Shown one piece after another: positions 1 through 10,351 of a DNA stretch of 64,000 nt (position 1 is its first letter; each line of letters opens with the position of its first letter). Source of the stretch: Stenotrophomonas sp. VV52 (GTDB lineage: Bacteria > Pseudomonadota > Gammaproteobacteria > Xanthomonadales > Xanthomonadaceae); NCBI RefSeq assembly GCF_002893095.1, contig NZ_PKQQ01000006.1, positions 186,001-250,000 of the forward strand, read 5' to 3'. The position numbers and the translations under genes are program-made. Below the pieces are notes generated by a model. The model did no database searches, had not been told where the DNA came from, and was given only the letters and a program-made list of their open reading frames with translations.

Positions 1-490
1 TCTGGCGCTCGAGCATGCGCTTGGTCGCCTCGGCGACCACGCGGCTGTCTTCCACATACAGGATGGTGGCGCCGGGAATGGTTTCCGGCTGCACATAGCC
101 GCGGATGAAGGTCGCCAGCGCCTCATGCCCCAGCGCCTTGTCGAAATAGTCGGTGACGTAGTCGGTGAAGCGGCGCTGCTCCAGGTGCTGCTGGGCGTCG
201 CCGGAGACCACGATCACCGGCACATAGGCCTGGCCGGCGGTTTCGCGGACCAGCCGCGCCAGCGCCAGGCCGTCGCCGTCGCTGAGCGTGAGCGAGGTGG
301 TGACCAGGTTGACCGGACCGGCCTCCAGCGCCTTGCGCGCGTCTTCGATGCTGGCGCAGCCCACCACTTCCACGGCCGGCAGTTCGCGCTGCAGCACGTC
401 GGCGATGAGCTTGCGGACCAGCTTGGAACCATCGACCACCATGACGCGCGGCGCGTCATCGACCAGGTGCTTCAATACTTGCGGACGCAT
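1..490 (-). CDS. Response regulator with tandem receiver domains (partial, C-terminus outside window)
   Basis: The start codon is at 490 and the reading frame runs off the left edge, so only about 163 residues are visible. They show one receiver-like domain (MVVDGSKLVRKLIADVL near residue 18) followed by the start of a second one (ATILYVEDSRVV). In the first domain the position that normally holds the phospho-accepting Asp appears to be Ser (LVTTSLTLSDGDG), so this copy is probably not phosphorylated, while the second begins with a normal ED acidic pair. An output domain such as GGDEF may follow but cannot be seen. The gene starts only 13 bases after the ftsX stop and is probably cotranscribed with ftsEX. 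Function beyond signalling is not known from this fragment. Confidence 0.75.
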   Translation of the reverse strand, partial: MRPQVLKHLVDDAPRVMVVDGSKLVRKLIADVLQRELPAVEVVGCASIEDARKALEAGPVNLVTTSLTLSDGDGLALARLVRETAGQAYVPVIVVSGDAQQHLEQRRFTDYVTDYFDKALGHEALATFIRGYVQPETIPGATILYVEDSRVVAEATKRMLERQ

Positions 491-503
491 GCAGGATGGG
501 CCT

Positions 504-1454
504 TCAGGTTTCGGTCGGACGGGTCTGGCGCAGGAAGTGTCCCGTCACCAGCCACGCGCCCAGCCAGCCCAGCACGACGGTGCCGACCAGCACGAGCGAG
601 GAATGCAGCAGGTCCAGCCCGTGCAGCACGAACGGGCTGGCATAACTTTGCGACAACGCGGCCAGCGGCGGGCGCAGGGCCAGGCCGGCTCCGCCGACCA
701 GTGCCAGCGCCAGCGCGCCGGCGCCCAGGCCATACCACGCGCCCAGGTACAGGAACGGGCGGCGGATGAAGCCGTCGCTGGCGCCCAGCAGCTGCAGCAC
801 GCCGATCTCATCGCGGCGTGCCTGGATGTCCAGGCGGACCGTGTTGCCGACCACCAGCGCCGCACCGAGGCCCAGCAGCACCGACAGCACCTGCACCAGG
901 CGCGTGCCGAAGCCCAGCCAGGCGTCCAGGCGCTTGCGCCACAGCGCGTCGTGCTGCACCAGGTCGGCCTGCGGCAGGCTCTCCAGCGATTGCGCCAGGC
1001 GCGCATCGTCGGTGCCGTTGGCCGGGGTGATGATCAGCAGCGACGGCAGCGGGTTGTCGTGCAGTGCATCGATCGCCTCGCCCAGGCCCGCGCTGTCGCG
1101 CAGTTCGGCCAAGCCTTCGTCCGGCGAACGCAGGGTCACGCCGGCCACGTCGGCACGGCCGCGCAGGGTGTCGGCCACCTGCTTCGCGGCGGCGGCGTCC
1201 ACGTCGGTTTTCAGGAACAGGTTGATGTCGCGCGACTGCTGCACGCTGCCGGCAAAATGCTTGAGGTTGTCCAGCGCGATCGACAGGCCCAGCGGCAGGG
1301 CCAGCGCGAGGGCCATCACCATGATGGTCAGCAGGGTCGCCCACGGCTTGCGCCAGGCGCGGCCCAGGCTGAACACCACGCTGTGGCCGTGGTGGTGCAG
1401 CCACACGCCCAGCCGCGACGGCGCGGCGGCTTCCTTGTTGGTGGCGGTACTCAT
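504..1454 (-). CDS. ftsX: Cell division protein FtsX
   Basis: This 316-residue inner-membrane protein is the permease-like partner of FtsE. In the divisome FtsEX does not transport a substrate; it relays ATP hydrolysis to periplasmic activation of peptidoglycan amidases. The sequence shows a cytoplasmic N-terminus, a first membrane span near residues 40-65, a periplasmic domain of about 100 residues, then three more spans, matching the family layout. The start at 1454 overlaps the ftsE stop by four bases (ATGA), the usual translational coupling of this pair. Length is normal. Confidence 0.95.
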   Translation of the reverse strand: MSTATNKEAAAPSRLGVWLHHHGHSVVFSLGRAWRKPWATLLTIMVMALALALPLGLSIALDNLKHFAGSVQQSRDINLFLKTDVDAAAAKQVADTLRGRADVAGVTLRSPDEGLAELRDSAGLGEAIDALHDNPLPSLLIITPANGTDDARLAQSLESLPQADLVQHDALWRKRLDAWLGFGTRLVQVLSVLLGLGAALVVGNTVRLDIQARRDEIGVLQLLGASDGFIRRPFLYLGAWYGLGAGALALALVGGAGLALRPPLAALSQSYASPFVLHGLDLLHSSLVLVGTVVLGWLGAWLVTGHFLRQTRPTET

Positions 1455-2137
1455 TCGGCCAGGTCCTGCGGCGAGATGTCGTCGATCAGTTTGCCGTGGT
1501 CCAGGATCAGCACGCGCTTGCGCATGGCGCGCAGCAGCGCCAGGTCGTGGCTGACCACCAGCACGCTGGTGCCGCGCGCGGGCAGTTCGGCAAACAGCGC
1601 CATGATTTCCGCAGCCAGGGTCGGGTCGAGATTGCCGGTGGGTTCGTCGGCAACCAGCAGCTTGGGTTCGCCGACGATTGCACGGGCGATGCCGACGCGC
1701 TGCTGCTCACCGGCCGAGAGCTGCGAAGGCAACGCCTTTTCGCGGTGGCCCAGGCCCATGCGTTCGAGCACCGAGCGCACCCGCTTGCCGATGTCGGCGC
1801 GCCGGGTACCGCGCAGGATCAGCGGCAGTGCGACGTTCTCGGCGATGCTGCGGTCCATCAACAGGCGATGGTCCTGGTAGACCGCGCCGACCGCACGGCG
1901 GTGGTGCGGGATGTCGCCGCCGCGCACCTTGAGCAGGTTGCGTTCGTCGAACACCACCGCGCCACGGCTGGGCCGCTCGTCGAGATGGATCAACTTGAGC
2001 AGCGTGCTCTTGCCGGCACCGGAGTGCCCGGTAACGAACAGCATTTCGCCGGGCGCAACTTCGAAGCTGACGTCCACCAGTGCCTGGTGGCCGCCCGCAT
2101 AGTGTTTGCTGACATTGTCAAAACGCAGGACGCTCAT
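1451..2137 (-). CDS. ftsE: Cell division ATP-binding protein FtsE
   Basis: A 228-residue ABC ATPase that binds FtsX at the division site. Visible motifs are Walker A GHSGAGKST near residue 36, the ABC signature LSAGEQQRVGIARA and Walker B LLVADEPTGNL. The open frame continues upstream to 2836, but that part is antisense to rhlB; the start MSVLRFDNVSKHYAGG at 2137 fits the family N-terminus. It is followed by ftsX with a 4-base overlap. rhlB ends 80 bases upstream on the same strand, so part of the expression may come from readthrough. Confidence 0.95.
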   Translation of the reverse strand: MSVLRFDNVSKHYAGGHQALVDVSFEVAPGEMLFVTGHSGAGKSTLLKLIHLDERPSRGAVVFDERNLLKVRGGDIPHHRRAVGAVYQDHRLLMDRSIAENVALPLILRGTRRADIGKRVRSVLERMGLGHREKALPSQLSAGEQQRVGIARAIVGEPKLLVADEPTGNLDPTLAAEIMALFAELPARGTSVLVVSHDLALLRAMRKRVLILDHGKLIDDISPQDLAE

Positions 2138-2217
2138 TCCCCGATTATGCAGGAGCGAAGCGACGGCGTGGGGATGCGGTGGCGCCCGTCCAACCGTTGG
2201 GCACCACCGTTGATCGG

Positions 2218-3918
2218 TCAGCTGCCCGAGAGCATGCGGCGGATCTTGCGGCCGATGCGGGTCAGGAACGAAGCGCCCGGGTCCGCAGCCGGCGCCGGGT
2301 TGCGCATCGACCTGGCGGTGACCTGCACCGGCGTCACCGGCTGGCCAGCGCCGCCTTCGGCGGTTGCGCCTTCGACCGGACGGCCGTGGCGACGACGACG
2401 GCGCTTGCGCGGTGCGCGCTCGCCTTCCACTGCCGGGCTGTTGGCGGCGGAGGGGGCACCGGCCTGCGCCGGCTGCTGCGGCTTCGGCGCGCCTTCGGTA
2501 GCCGGCTGCTCGCCTTCCACGCGCGGCTTGCGCTCGCGACGCGGTTTGCCATCGCTGCTGCGCTCGCCCGGGCCGCGGCGTTCGCCACGACCACCGGAGG
2601 GCTTGCCACCGCGGCTGCTGCCACCGCCACGGCGCTGTTCTTCGGCGGCACGCGCTTCGCGCGCCTCGCGGAAGATCTGGCCCACGCTCTCGTTGTCGTC
2701 GGCTTCGCCTTCCGGCAGCGGCGCGCGCTCGGGGCGCGGCAGCGCGGTCAGCAGTTCGCTGGTGACCGCTTCGACCGGGATCTTCTGCTCGATGTAGGCC
2801 TCGATGTCCGGCAGGCCCATCGCGTAGCGCTCGCACGCGAAGCTGATCGCATCGCCTTCCTCGCCCAGGCGGGCGGTACGGCCGATGCGGTGCACGTAGT
2901 CTTCGGCGTCGAACGGCAGGTCGTAGTTGTAGACGTACTTGATGCCGTCGATGTGCAGGCCGCGCGCGGCCACGTCGGTGGCCACCAGGATTTCCAGCTG
3001 GCCCTTCTGGAAGCGGTTGAGCAGGCTCTCGCGCTTCTTCTGTGGCACGTCGCCGGACAGCACGCCGACGCGGTAGCCGGCCTTCTCCAGCGAACGCGCC
3101 ACGCGCTCGACGAACACCTTGGTGTTGACGAACACCATGGTGCGCGCGCCTTCGCTGCGCGACAGCAGGCCCAGCAGCAGCGGGATCTTCTCTTCGTCGG
3201 CCGGGAAGTAGATGCGCTGGCGCACCCGTGCGGCGGTGATCGACTCGCTTTCCACCACCAGCTTCTGCGGCTCGTTCATGTGCTCATAGGCCAGCTCCAG
3301 CACGCGGTGGCTGAGCGTGGCGCTGAACAGCAGGGTCTGGCGCGTGGTGCGCTCGGGCATGCGGCGCAGCAGGAAGCGGATGTCCTTGATGAAGCCCAGG
3401 TCGAACATGCGGTCGGCTTCGTCGAGCACGCAGATTTCGCAGGCGTGCAGCGACACCACCTTGTGCTGCTTGACGTAATCGATCAGGCGGCCCGGGGTGG
3501 CGATGATGACGTCCACGCCCTGCTGCAGCAGTTCGCGCTGCTTGTCGTAATCCACGCCGCCGTAGACCAGCGCGAAGCGCAGGCCCAGCTCCGAACCGAA
3601 CTTCACCGCGTCCTTGTGGATCTGGATGGCCAGTTCACGGGTCGGCGCCAGGATCAGCGCGCGCGGATCTTCCGGCTTGCGGTCGGCCAGCGCCGGGCGG
3701 GTCAGCAGGCGGTTCACTACCGCAACCAGGAACGCCAGCGTCTTGCCGGTGCCGGTCTGTGCCTGGCCGGCCACGTCGCCACCGGGCAATGCCACCGGAA
3801 GGGTCAGCGCCTGGATCGGGGTGCAGCGGGTGAAACCAGCGCCTTCAAGGCCCGCCTGCAGGGCCGGATGCAGCTCGAAGGAGGAGAAAGTCAAATCGGT
3901 CAGCGGTTTGTCGCTCAT
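2218..3918 (-). CDS. rhlB: ATP-dependent RNA helicase RhlB
   Basis: A DEAD-box RNA helicase of 566 residues. The core carries motif I AQTGTGKT, motif II DEAD ([10 protein letters not shown]), motif III SAT (LFSATLSHR) and motif [12 protein letters not shown]. In enterobacteria RhlB unwinds RNA for the RNase E degradosome. The protein is longer than E. coli RhlB (about 420) because of a C-terminal tail of about 140 residues rich in Arg, Gly and Pro, probably disordered and RNA-binding; this tail is usual in Xanthomonadaceae. The start [14 protein letters not shown] at 3918 is preferred over the in-frame codon at 4101 because the upstream translation is Pro/Gly-rich and unlike the family. It is divergent from trxA and rho, the same neighbourhood as in E. 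coli. Confidence 0.93.
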   Translation of the reverse strand: MSDKPLTDLTFSSFELHPALQAGLEGAGFTRCTPIQALTLPVALPGGDVAGQAQTGTGKTLAFLVAVVNRLLTRPALADRKPEDPRALILAPTRELAIQIHKDAVKFGSELGLRFALVYGGVDYDKQRELLQQGVDVIIATPGRLIDYVKQHKVVSLHACEICVLDEADRMFDLGFIKDIRFLLRRMPERTTRQTLLFSATLSHRVLELAYEHMNEPQKLVVESESITAARVRQRIYFPADEEKIPLLLGLLSRSEGARTMVFVNTKVFVERVARSLEKAGYRVGVLSGDVPQKKRESLLNRFQKGQLEILVATDVAARGLHIDGIKYVYNYDLPFDAEDYVHRIGRTARLGEEGDAISFACERYAMGLPDIEAYIEQKIPVEAVTSELLTALPRPERAPLPEGEADDNESVGQIFREAREARAAEEQRRGGGSSRGGKPSGGRGERRGPGERSSDGKPRRERKPRVEGEQPATEGAPKPQQPAQAGAPSAANSPAVEGERAPRKRRRRRHGRPVEGATAEGGAGQPVTPVQVTARSMRNPAPAADPGASFLTRIGRKIRRMLSGS

Positions 3919-4479
3919 GAGTCCGTCTTGGTAAGGCCAGCCGACGAAGAGCGGGTGGCTTGCAATCTTGGGGGGCACCGTCGCCACTGCGGGCCCTGCG
4001 CCGGGGAAGGCGGAGGCCGGACCCAACCGGGTCCCGGGGCACCGCACAATGACCCAGTTTAGCGCAAACCCGCCCGGATACCGGCCCACCCCGTCGCACA
4101 CCCCATTGCGACGAACTCAAACCTGTCGTCGGGCGTCCATCCCGCGTAGCGACACGCCACGCGTGTCCCACGGAAATCCCCCGAAGCCGGCCTCTTCATT
4201 CCCCCAACCCCCAGTTGAACGCCGGCCTCCACCAGGCTGGAACCGCCAAACCCACCCCCCACATAGCTAGAGCCACCCCCGGCAAAGCGCGACGACTGTC
4301 ACAGGACAAATCTTTCCAACCGGCACCTGCCACCCCGCGACGATAGGGGTACACTGCCGGCCGTGAGCGTCCAGGCATCCATCGGGCGCACCGCCGGCGA
4401 CCCCAGGGGGAACGAGGCAGCAGAGCGGATGAGGCCTTGAATGGCCACGTCCAGGTGCACTCCAAAACGAGAGACCAAG
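3919..4479. other. Divergent intergenic region between rhlB and trxA
   Basis: This 561-base stretch holds no convincing gene. Open frames crossing it translate to Pro/Arg-rich low-complexity sequence and are extensions or shadows of rhlB and rho. It should contain the promoters of rhlB (leftward) and trxA (rightward); one trxA promoter candidate is listed separately. Confidence 0.6.
4327..4355 (+). promoter_or_regulatory. Possible sigma-70 promoter for trxA
   Basis: CTGCCA (4327-4332) and TACACT (4350-4355) are separated by 17 bases and match the -35 and -10 consensus at four and five of six positions. The site lies about 125 bases upstream of the trxA start. Only pattern matching supports it. 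Confidence 0.35.
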
Positions 4480-4809
4480 ATGAGCGACAAGGTTGTACAC
4501 GTCGGCGACGCCGACTTCGATAGCACCGTATTGAGTTCCAAGGAACCGGTCCTGGTCGATTTCTGGGCCGAATGGTGTGGTCCCTGCAAGATGATCGCCC
4601 CGGCCCTGGACGAACTGGCCGACGCCTACGATGGCCGCGCCAAGATCGTGAAGGTCAACGTCGACCAGAGCCGCGCCCTGGCCGCCAAGTACCACGTCCG
4701 TTCGATCCCGTACCTGGTGGTGTTCAAGGACGGCGAGAAGGTCGGTGAGCAGATCGGCGCAGTGGGCAAGGCCCAGCTGGCGGGCCTGATCGACCGGGCC
4801 CTGGCCTGA
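4480..4809 (+). CDS. trxA: Thioredoxin 1
   Basis: A 109-residue cytoplasmic thioredoxin, the reductant for ribonucleotide reductase, PAPS reductase and methionine sulfoxide reductase. The active site is WCGPC in VDFWAEWCGPCKM near residue 30, and the cis-Pro loop SIPYLVVF is present. Length matches E. coli TrxA (109). An in-frame ATG at 4441 exists, but MSDKVVHVGDADF at 4480 matches the family start and is preceded by a purine-rich stretch (ACGAGAGACCAAG). rho follows 225 bases downstream, the conserved trxA-rho order. Confidence 0.96.
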   Translation: MSDKVVHVGDADFDSTVLSSKEPVLVDFWAEWCGPCKMIAPALDELADAYDGRAKIVKVNVDQSRALAAKYHVRSIPYLVVFKDGEKVGEQIGAVGKAQLAGLIDRALA

Positions 4810-4817
4810 TCCACCCC

Positions 4818-4841
4818 GGCAGCCGGCCACGACCGGCTGCC
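4818..4841 (+). terminator. GC-rich hairpin after trxA
   Basis: GGCAGCCGG and CCGGCTGCC form a perfect 9-bp stem around a 6-base loop, 9 bases after the trxA stop. There is no T-run, so it is either a weak terminator, an RNA-stabilising 3' hairpin, or part of the rho leader. Confidence 0.4.
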
Positions 4842-5034
4842 CCCCGCGGGCCCCACGCCCGCATGAATGACCCTGCCCCACCCGGCTTGCGCGCCGCCGC
4901 GAGCCGGTGTTAGTGTCGGCACATCCGGCCGCATTCGCGTGCCGCATCTTCTGGACGACGTTTCTTTCCAGAATCCCTTCCCAACGTTCGCCGCCCTGCC
5001 GGGCGCTCGCACCTTCCAGCGAGGAATTCAGCAC

Positions 5035-6810
5035 TTGTCCGATATCACTACTTCCGAACCCGGGAGCGCCGACGCGCCCGCCGAGAAGCGCGTGCGCAAG
5101 CCGCGCGTCGCCAAGGCCGCTGCTCCCAGCGCCGACACCGGGTCCACCCCCGCCCAGAACGCCCTGCCCCTGGCTGCCGCGCCCGCCGCGCCGGCGCCGG
5201 CTGCTCCGGCACCTGTGCAGGCGCCTCCGGCACCGGCCGCGTCCAGCGGCGATGCCCCGGCCCCGCAGGGCGGTGGCCAGGACGCCGGCGACGGCGGCCA
5301 GCGCAACAACAACAGCAACAACAACCAGCAGGGCGGGCAGAACCCGTACCAGCAGGGCCAGAACCAGGGCGGCCAGAACCAGGGCCAGGGCCAGGGCAAC
5401 CGCCGCGACCGCTTCCGCAATCGCCGTGACCGCGACCGCAATCGCGGCGGCGGCGGTGGCTACCGCGACGACGGCATGCCGCAGGACAATGGCGAGCAGC
5501 AGCCGTTCGTGCGTACCCAGCAGGCCAACGTGCCCGAAGGCTTCCCGGTCTACTCGCTGAGCGACCTCAAGCGCATGCCGGCGCAGAAGCTGCTGGACAT
5601 TGCCGACCAGCTGCAGATTTCCGAGGGCGTGGCCCGTGCCCGCAAGCAGGACGTCATCTTCGCCCTGCTCAAGGTGCTCACCCGCCATGGCGACGGCGTT
5701 GCCGCCGACGGCGTGCTGGAAATCCTGCCGGACGGTTTCGGCTTCCTCCGCGCGGCCGAAGCCAGCTACCTGGCCGGCCCGGACGACACCTACATCTCGC
5801 CCAGCCAGATCCGTCGCTTCAACCTGCGCACCGGCGACCACCTGTCCGGCCGCATCCGTTTCCCGAAGGACGGCGAGCGCTACTTCGCGCTCTCGATCGT
5901 GGACACCATCAACGGTGAGCCGCTGGAAGCGTCCAAGAACAAGGTGCTGTTCGAGAACCTCACCCCCCTGTTCCCGCGCAAGCGCTTCACCCTGGAACGC
6001 GGCAACGGCTCGTCCGAAGACATCACCGGCCGCATCCTCGACCTGATGGCGCCGCAGGGCAAGGGCCAGCGTGCGCTGATCGTCTCTCCGCCGAAGGCCG
6101 GCAAGACGATGATGATGCAGCAGGTGGCGACGGCGATCACCACCAACCATCCGGAAGTGCACATGATCGTGCTGCTCATCGACGAGCGCCCGGAAGAAGT
6201 GACCGAAATGCAGCGCACCGTGCGCGGCGAAGTCATCAGCTCCACCTTCGACGAGCCGGCCGCCCGTCACGTGCAGGTTGCCGAAATGGTGATCGAGCGT
6301 GCCAAGCGCCTGGTGGAACACAAGAAGGACGTGGTGATCCTGCTCGACTCGATCACCCGCCTGGCCCGTGCCTACAACAACGTGGTGCCCAGCTCCGGCA
6401 AGGTGCTCACCGGCGGCGTGGACGCCAACGCCCTGCACCGCCCGAAGCGCTTCTTCGGTGCCGCGCGCAACGTGGAGGAAGGCGGCAGCCTGACCATCAT
6501 CGCCACTGCGCTGGTCGACACCGGCAGCAAGATGGACGAAGTGATCTACGAAGAGTTCAAGGGCACCGGCAACAGCGAAGTGCACCTGAACCGTCGCATC
6601 ACTGAAAAGCGCGTCTACCCGGCCATCGACATCAACCGTTCCGGCACCCGCCGCGAAGACCTGCTGATCGAACCGGAGCTGCTGCAGAAGATCTGGATCC
6701 TGCGCAAGCTGCTGCACCCGATGGACGAAATCGCTGCGATGGAGTTCCTGCTGGACAAGATGAAGAACACCAAGTCCAACGACGAGTTCTTCGGTTCGAT
6801 GAAGCGCTGA
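5035..6810 (+). CDS. rho: Transcription termination factor Rho with long disordered N-terminus
   Basis: The hexameric RNA-DNA helicase that ends transcription. The conserved part starts near residue 167 ([15 protein letters not shown], Rho N-terminal helical domain), followed by the RNA-binding cold-shock-like domain ([10 protein letters not shown]) and the RecA-type ATPase with Walker [12 protein letters not shown] near 352-362 and the loop [19 protein letters not shown]. The start is taken as TTG at 5035 because GAGGAA lies about 10 bases upstream and the protein then begins (M)[10 protein letters not shown]; the in-frame ATG at 4867 would add a Pro/Ala-rich leader. Residues 1-165 are low complexity: Ala/Pro, then Gly/Asn/Gln, then Arg/Asn/Asp. 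With this start the length is 591 residues against about 419 in E. coli. Confidence 0.93.
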   Translation: MSDITTSEPGSADAPAEKRVRKPRVAKAAAPSADTGSTPAQNALPLAAAPAAPAPAAPAPVQAPPAPAASSGDAPAPQGGGQDAGDGGQRNNNSNNNQQGGQNPYQQGQNQGGQNQGQGQGNRRDRFRNRRDRDRNRGGGGGYRDDGMPQDNGEQQPFVRTQQANVPEGFPVYSLSDLKRMPAQKLLDIADQLQISEGVARARKQDVIFALLKVLTRHGDGVAADGVLEILPDGFGFLRAAEASYLAGPDDTYISPSQIRRFNLRTGDHLSGRIRFPKDGERYFALSIVDTINGEPLEASKNKVLFENLTPLFPRKRFTLERGNGSSEDITGRILDLMAPQGKGQRALIVSPPKAGKTMMMQQVATAITTNHPEVHMIVLLIDERPEEVTEMQRTVRGEVISSTFDEPAARHVQVAEMVIERAKRLVEHKKDVVILLDSITRLARAYNNVVPSSGKVLTGGVDANALHRPKRFFGAARNVEEGGSLTIIATALVDTGSKMDEVIYEEFKGTGNSEVHLNRRITEKRVYPAIDINRSGTRREDLLIEPELLQKIWILRKLLHPMDEIAAMEFLLDKMKNTKSNDEFFGSMKR

Positions 6811-6836
6811 TCGGCGCGGCTGTCGAAACAGAAAGG

Positions 6837-6861
6837 GCCCCGCTTCGGCGGGGCTTTTTTT
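6837..6861 (+). terminator. Rho-independent terminator after rho
   Basis: GCCCCGC-TTCG-GCGGGGC followed by seven T residues, 27 bases after the rho stop. The UUCG tetraloop and T-run make this a canonical intrinsic terminator, which also isolates rho from the RHS island. Confidence 0.92.
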
Positions 6862-6927
6862 GTCTTTGCACCGGGCGAATTCCCCCCACGGTCCAAACGA
6901 TACAGGCCCGAAATACGCCACTCCTTG

Positions 6928-6946
6928 AACAAACTCCCATATTTGC
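6928..6946 (+). repeat. Short repeat at left edge of RHS island
   Basis: AACAAACTCCCATATTTGC here resembles AACAACTCCCATTTTTGC at 14189-14206, in the same orientation, with one gap and one mismatch. The two copies bracket the RHS and lipoprotein genes. They could be island boundary remnants or a shared regulatory element; a looser relative occurs near 31741-31755 in the opposite orientation, so the motif is not exclusive to the island. Confidence 0.35.
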
Positions 6947-7057
6947 CAGATGCGCGATTCTTGAAAGCTTCCGAGCGCGAACGTGCACAAGGATGTGCAG
7001 AGTTGCTGCGCGCTTGATCGCAGCCGCCAGAGCGAAAACTTCCAGGGAGTCAAACGC

Positions 7058-10000
7058 ATGGGATGTTCGAATCGGGGCAGTACCTGCGGTATCGGGTTCG
7101 CGTTGGCGACAGTTCTATTGCCCCTTGTGTTGACCATGCCTGAAGTCGAAGCCAAGGAGTGGCGCAAAAAGTCCTTTGCCGTCCGATACCTGGCCAACAG
7201 TAGAGCTGGCAGCTTTTCCGGCGGCCGCTCTGGAAACGACGACATCACGAACTTCGAAACCATGTTCGTGAGACCGCCGTACGTGTCCATCCCGATAACC
7301 CGCCCGATGGTGTCGCTCAGCCCAGGCATGCCTGCCGAATCGGAACGCGTGTTCCGTCGCACCCAGACCAGCAGGGAACAGGAGAGCGACGACCGCAGCG
7401 GCTGCCCGGATGACGAGAGCGCAGGAAATCCGGTGGTGCTCTACACAGGCAACAAGACTGAGAGCGAACTGGACTTCGCCAGCCACGGCGAGATGGGCTT
7501 GTTCCTTCAGCGAACCTACAACCATCACTGGAGCGCTACGGGCATATTTGGTGGGCACTGGATCAGCAACTTCGATTACTCGCTGGCATTCTCCGCTGCC
7601 GGCGCCATCGCCTGGGTGCAGTATCCCGACGGACGCCGGATCAAGTTCCTGCGTGTTGGCGGCACTGATCGCTGGAATGAAGACAAGCCCGGCCCTGTCG
7701 CCTACCTGCTTCGTGACAGCGACAGCTCCTACACAGTGCACAATGAAGGCGGCGGAAGCGAGACCTTCAACGCTGACGGGTACGTTACCCGGCTGATGAA
7801 CGAGCAGGGTGTTGCCTGGGATTTCACTTACAGCGACAAGTACCTGCAACAGGTCACTCATTCGTCGGGGCGCAGCGTCCGCTTCACCTGGACAAACGGT
7901 CAGCTGAGCCAGGTAACCGACCCCGCCGGGGCCATCTATCGGTACACCTACACGGGCAATGTATTCGGTTCGGGGCAGTCGCGGCTGGCCAGCACTACCC
8001 TGCCTGGACAGCCCGACACCGTACTGACCTATCACTACGAAGATCCGCGCCATCCGGGTGGCCTGACCGGCAAGTCGATCAACGGCACGCGCTACTCCAC
8101 CTTTGCATACGACGCGAATCGCCGCACGGTGCTTACCGAGCATCATGGCGGCGTGGAGCGTCATGAGTTCCGTTACAACGTCGAGTCAAGCCAGCCCGTG
8201 CGACGCCCGCCCGCTCCCGCCCGGCCGGGTGGCGCATTGCAGGGGGAGGCACCGGGGTGGTGCGAGCACGGGCCGGACGGTCGCATCTGTTACGTGCCCT
8301 GGTCGCTTCCCGGCGGGGAAGTGGCCTTGCGCAACGCCACCGTCCAGCGGCCGGTCAAGATGAGCGTCACGGTTACCAATCCACTGGGTCGCAGCACCAC
8401 CCATCGCTTCGAGGACGGCCGAAAGCTCAGCGTGCAGGGAACCGCTTCTCCGCTCTGCGCCGGAAGCTACAAGGAGCAGACCTATGACGCGAATGGCAAT
8501 CCCGATCTGGTTCATGACTTTGCAAACAGCCTGACCGACTTCGACTACAACGCAGAGGGCCAGCGGATCCGCATGGCGGAAGCTGCGGGTACACCGGAGC
8601 AACGCGTCACCACGTATACCTGGGACAGCACGCACAATCGCCTGCTCACCGAACGGATCGAAGGCGAGCGGGAGATTGTCTACGGCTACGACCCCCGTGG
8701 CAGGGTCAGCTCGGAGATCGTACGCGATCTCTCCGGCGCCGCCACCGCAGGTGCAAGCGAGATGCGAACGACCATCGCCTACAGCTACCACTCCAACAAC
8801 ATCACTGCCACAGCCACGGTGGATGGTCCGCTGCCGCAGGACAGCGTAACCCTGTCCTTCAATCCCCAAGGGGACCTGGTCAGCGTTACCGATGGACTTG
8901 GGCACTCCACGGCCTACGCTGGCCACAACGGGCGTGGCCAGCCCGGCACCATCACCGGCTCCAACGGAGACGTACTGGAACTGACCTACGACACCCGCGG
9001 GCGAGTGGTGTCACGCCGCCAACGGGACGGCAGCCTGTCGGCGACCACCGCCATCACCTACAACGGCCCGGGCATGGTCTCCAGCGTCACAGGCCCGGAC
9101 GGCAACGTTGTGCACTACGGCTATGATGCCGCCCTCCGTCGCGTGAGCGAGACCGTGCCGCTGAAGGACGGCACCTACCGCTGGACCCGCTACAGCCACG
9201 ACGCCGCCTCCAACCTTACGCGCAGCCAGGTTACACAGACCGACTACCCGTTCGGCACATCGGTGACCGGCCGCGTGGAAGGGGTAACGCACGATGCGGC
9301 ATGGCAATGGTCCGTGGTCGGCTGGGCATGCACCACTGGCAGCAGCAAGTCCATCACGGTGCAGGCCAACGTCGAGTCGGGACAAGCTCTAGCCACTGGA
9401 ACGGCCAACCTGGCCAGCGAACAGGCGGTGGGCCACGCATGCCAGTCTGGCGGTAGCGCGCACCGGTTCGCGCTTCCCATCACCGTTGCACAGCGCCAGC
9501 AGTTCGGTGGTCAACGGATCGTAGTGCAGGGAGTTTCCCCACAGGGCGTGTCCCACAACGTGATGCTCGACGGCTCAAGTGCACACGCCGTTCCCACCGC
9601 GCCGGTTACCGGAGACGTTCTGGGTGTCACCCGGGACGGAGAGTGGAACTACTTTGTCGAGGGCTGGGCGTGCTCGATCGGCGTCAACTCACCAATAGAC
9701 GTACACATCTACATGGGCGGTCCTGCCGGCAGCGGCACAGGCGTGGCATCGGGCCGGGCCGACCACGCGACGGGGCCGGACATCGCCAACGCTTGCCAGG
9801 CGCAAGGGACTGCTTACCGATTCCGGGTTCACCTGAACGACCACATCCGCACTAACCATGCCAACCAGGGCATCCACGTGCACGCCATCTCGCCTGCAGG
9901 CGGCGCCAACCTCGTCATTGGCAATGCGGGCACCTACAGCGCTCCCGCCATTGTTCGCACCGCCGACTTCATCAGTTTCGCGCCTTCGCCTTCGTTGATC

Positions 10001-10351
10001 TACAACGGCGAACAATCCGTACTCACAGCACACCTGCGCAACACCGGCAACGTCGTCTGGCACGGCGACACATACCTGGCGTGGGGAAGACATGCATTCA
10101 CCGATCATCAGCTGCTTCCGCACTCCGTCCACCCTGGGCAGGACGTCGTCATTCGCTGGCCAGTTTCGCCAACCCATCCCGGCAGTGGCGTCACCCGCAT
10201 CATGTACATGTCCACACTTTCGCGCGGGGGCGTCGCCTGGGGACCACGCGGGAACACCGCCGTAGAGGTCGAGAACCGTCGACCCATCTGCCGCCCCGGC
10301 AACCCCGCCTGCACTGTCCCGTGGGATGTGCCCCAGGAAGGAGCTCCCTGA
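7058..10351 (+). CDS. Secreted YD/RHS-repeat protein, N-terminal partner of a two-gene RHS system
   Basis: A 1097-residue protein. The start at 7058 is chosen over 6983 because CAGGGAG precedes it and it gives a Sec-type signal peptide (hydrophobic [16 protein letters not shown], likely cut after VEA). Near residue 124 a DUF6531-like segment begins ([16 protein letters not shown]), followed by YD repeats to about residue 730. Then come two related modules of about 100 residues (from about 736 and 850), each with GWAC and a second Cys followed by a Gly-rich turn and RF, and an Ig-like C-terminal segment (about 965-1075). No RHS core cleavage motif or toxin tip is present; those are on the next gene, whose start overlaps this stop by one base. 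I infer secretion through Sec; no PAAR or VgrG domain is visible, so a type VI route is not supported. Confidence 0.85.
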   Translation: MGCSNRGSTCGIGFALATVLLPLVLTMPEVEAKEWRKKSFAVRYLANSRAGSFSGGRSGNDDITNFETMFVRPPYVSIPITRPMVSLSPGMPAESERVFRRTQTSREQESDDRSGCPDDESAGNPVVLYTGNKTESELDFASHGEMGLFLQRTYNHHWSATGIFGGHWISNFDYSLAFSAAGAIAWVQYPDGRRIKFLRVGGTDRWNEDKPGPVAYLLRDSDSSYTVHNEGGGSETFNADGYVTRLMNEQGVAWDFTYSDKYLQQVTHSSGRSVRFTWTNGQLSQVTDPAGAIYRYTYTGNVFGSGQSRLASTTLPGQPDTVLTYHYEDPRHPGGLTGKSINGTRYSTFAYDANRRTVLTEHHGGVERHEFRYNVESSQPVRRPPAPARPGGALQGEAPGWCEHGPDGRICYVPWSLPGGEVALRNATVQRPVKMSVTVTNPLGRSTTHRFEDGRKLSVQGTASPLCAGSYKEQTYDANGNPDLVHDFANSLTDFDYNAEGQRIRMAEAAGTPEQRVTTYTWDSTHNRLLTERIEGEREIVYGYDPRGRVSSEIVRDLSGAATAGASEMRTTIAYSYHSNNITATATVDGPLPQDSVTLSFNPQGDLVSVTDGLGHSTAYAGHNGRGQPGTITGSNGDVLELTYDTRGRVVSRRQRDGSLSATTAITYNGPGMVSSVTGPDGNVVHYGYDAALRRVSETVPLKDGTYRWTRYSHDAASNLTRSQVTQTDYPFGTSVTGRVEGVTHDAAWQWSVVGWACTTGSSKSITVQANVESGQALATGTANLASEQAVGHACQSGGSAHRFALPITVAQRQQFGGQRIVVQGVSPQGVSHNVMLDGSSAHAVPTAPVTGDVLGVTRDGEWNYFVEGWACSIGVNSPIDVHIYMGGPAGSGTGVASGRADHATGPDIANACQAQGTAYRFRVHLNDHIRTNHANQGIHVHAISPAGGANLVIGNAGTYSAPAIVRTADFISFAPSPSLIYNGEQSVLTAHLRNTGNVVWHGDTYLAWGRHAFTDHQLLPHSVHPGQDVVIRWPVSPTHPGSGVTRIMYMSTLSRGGVAWGPRGNTAVEVENRRPICRPGNPACTVPWDVPQEGAP

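Noticed and set aside
2179..4062. A 627-residue open frame on the plus strand
   Set aside because: It lies antisense to rhlB; the translation is Ala/Arg/Gln-rich and follows the complement of the helicase codons.
4867..5034. A longer Rho starting at ATG 4867
   Set aside because: The extra part translates to a Pro/Ala/Arg mixture unlike known Rho, while the TTG at 5035 has a clear GAGGAA site.
4267..7362. A 1031-residue open frame on the minus strand
   Set aside because: It is antisense to trxA and rho, has no ribosome site or family motif, and results from the high GC content, which suppresses stop codons in shadow frames.
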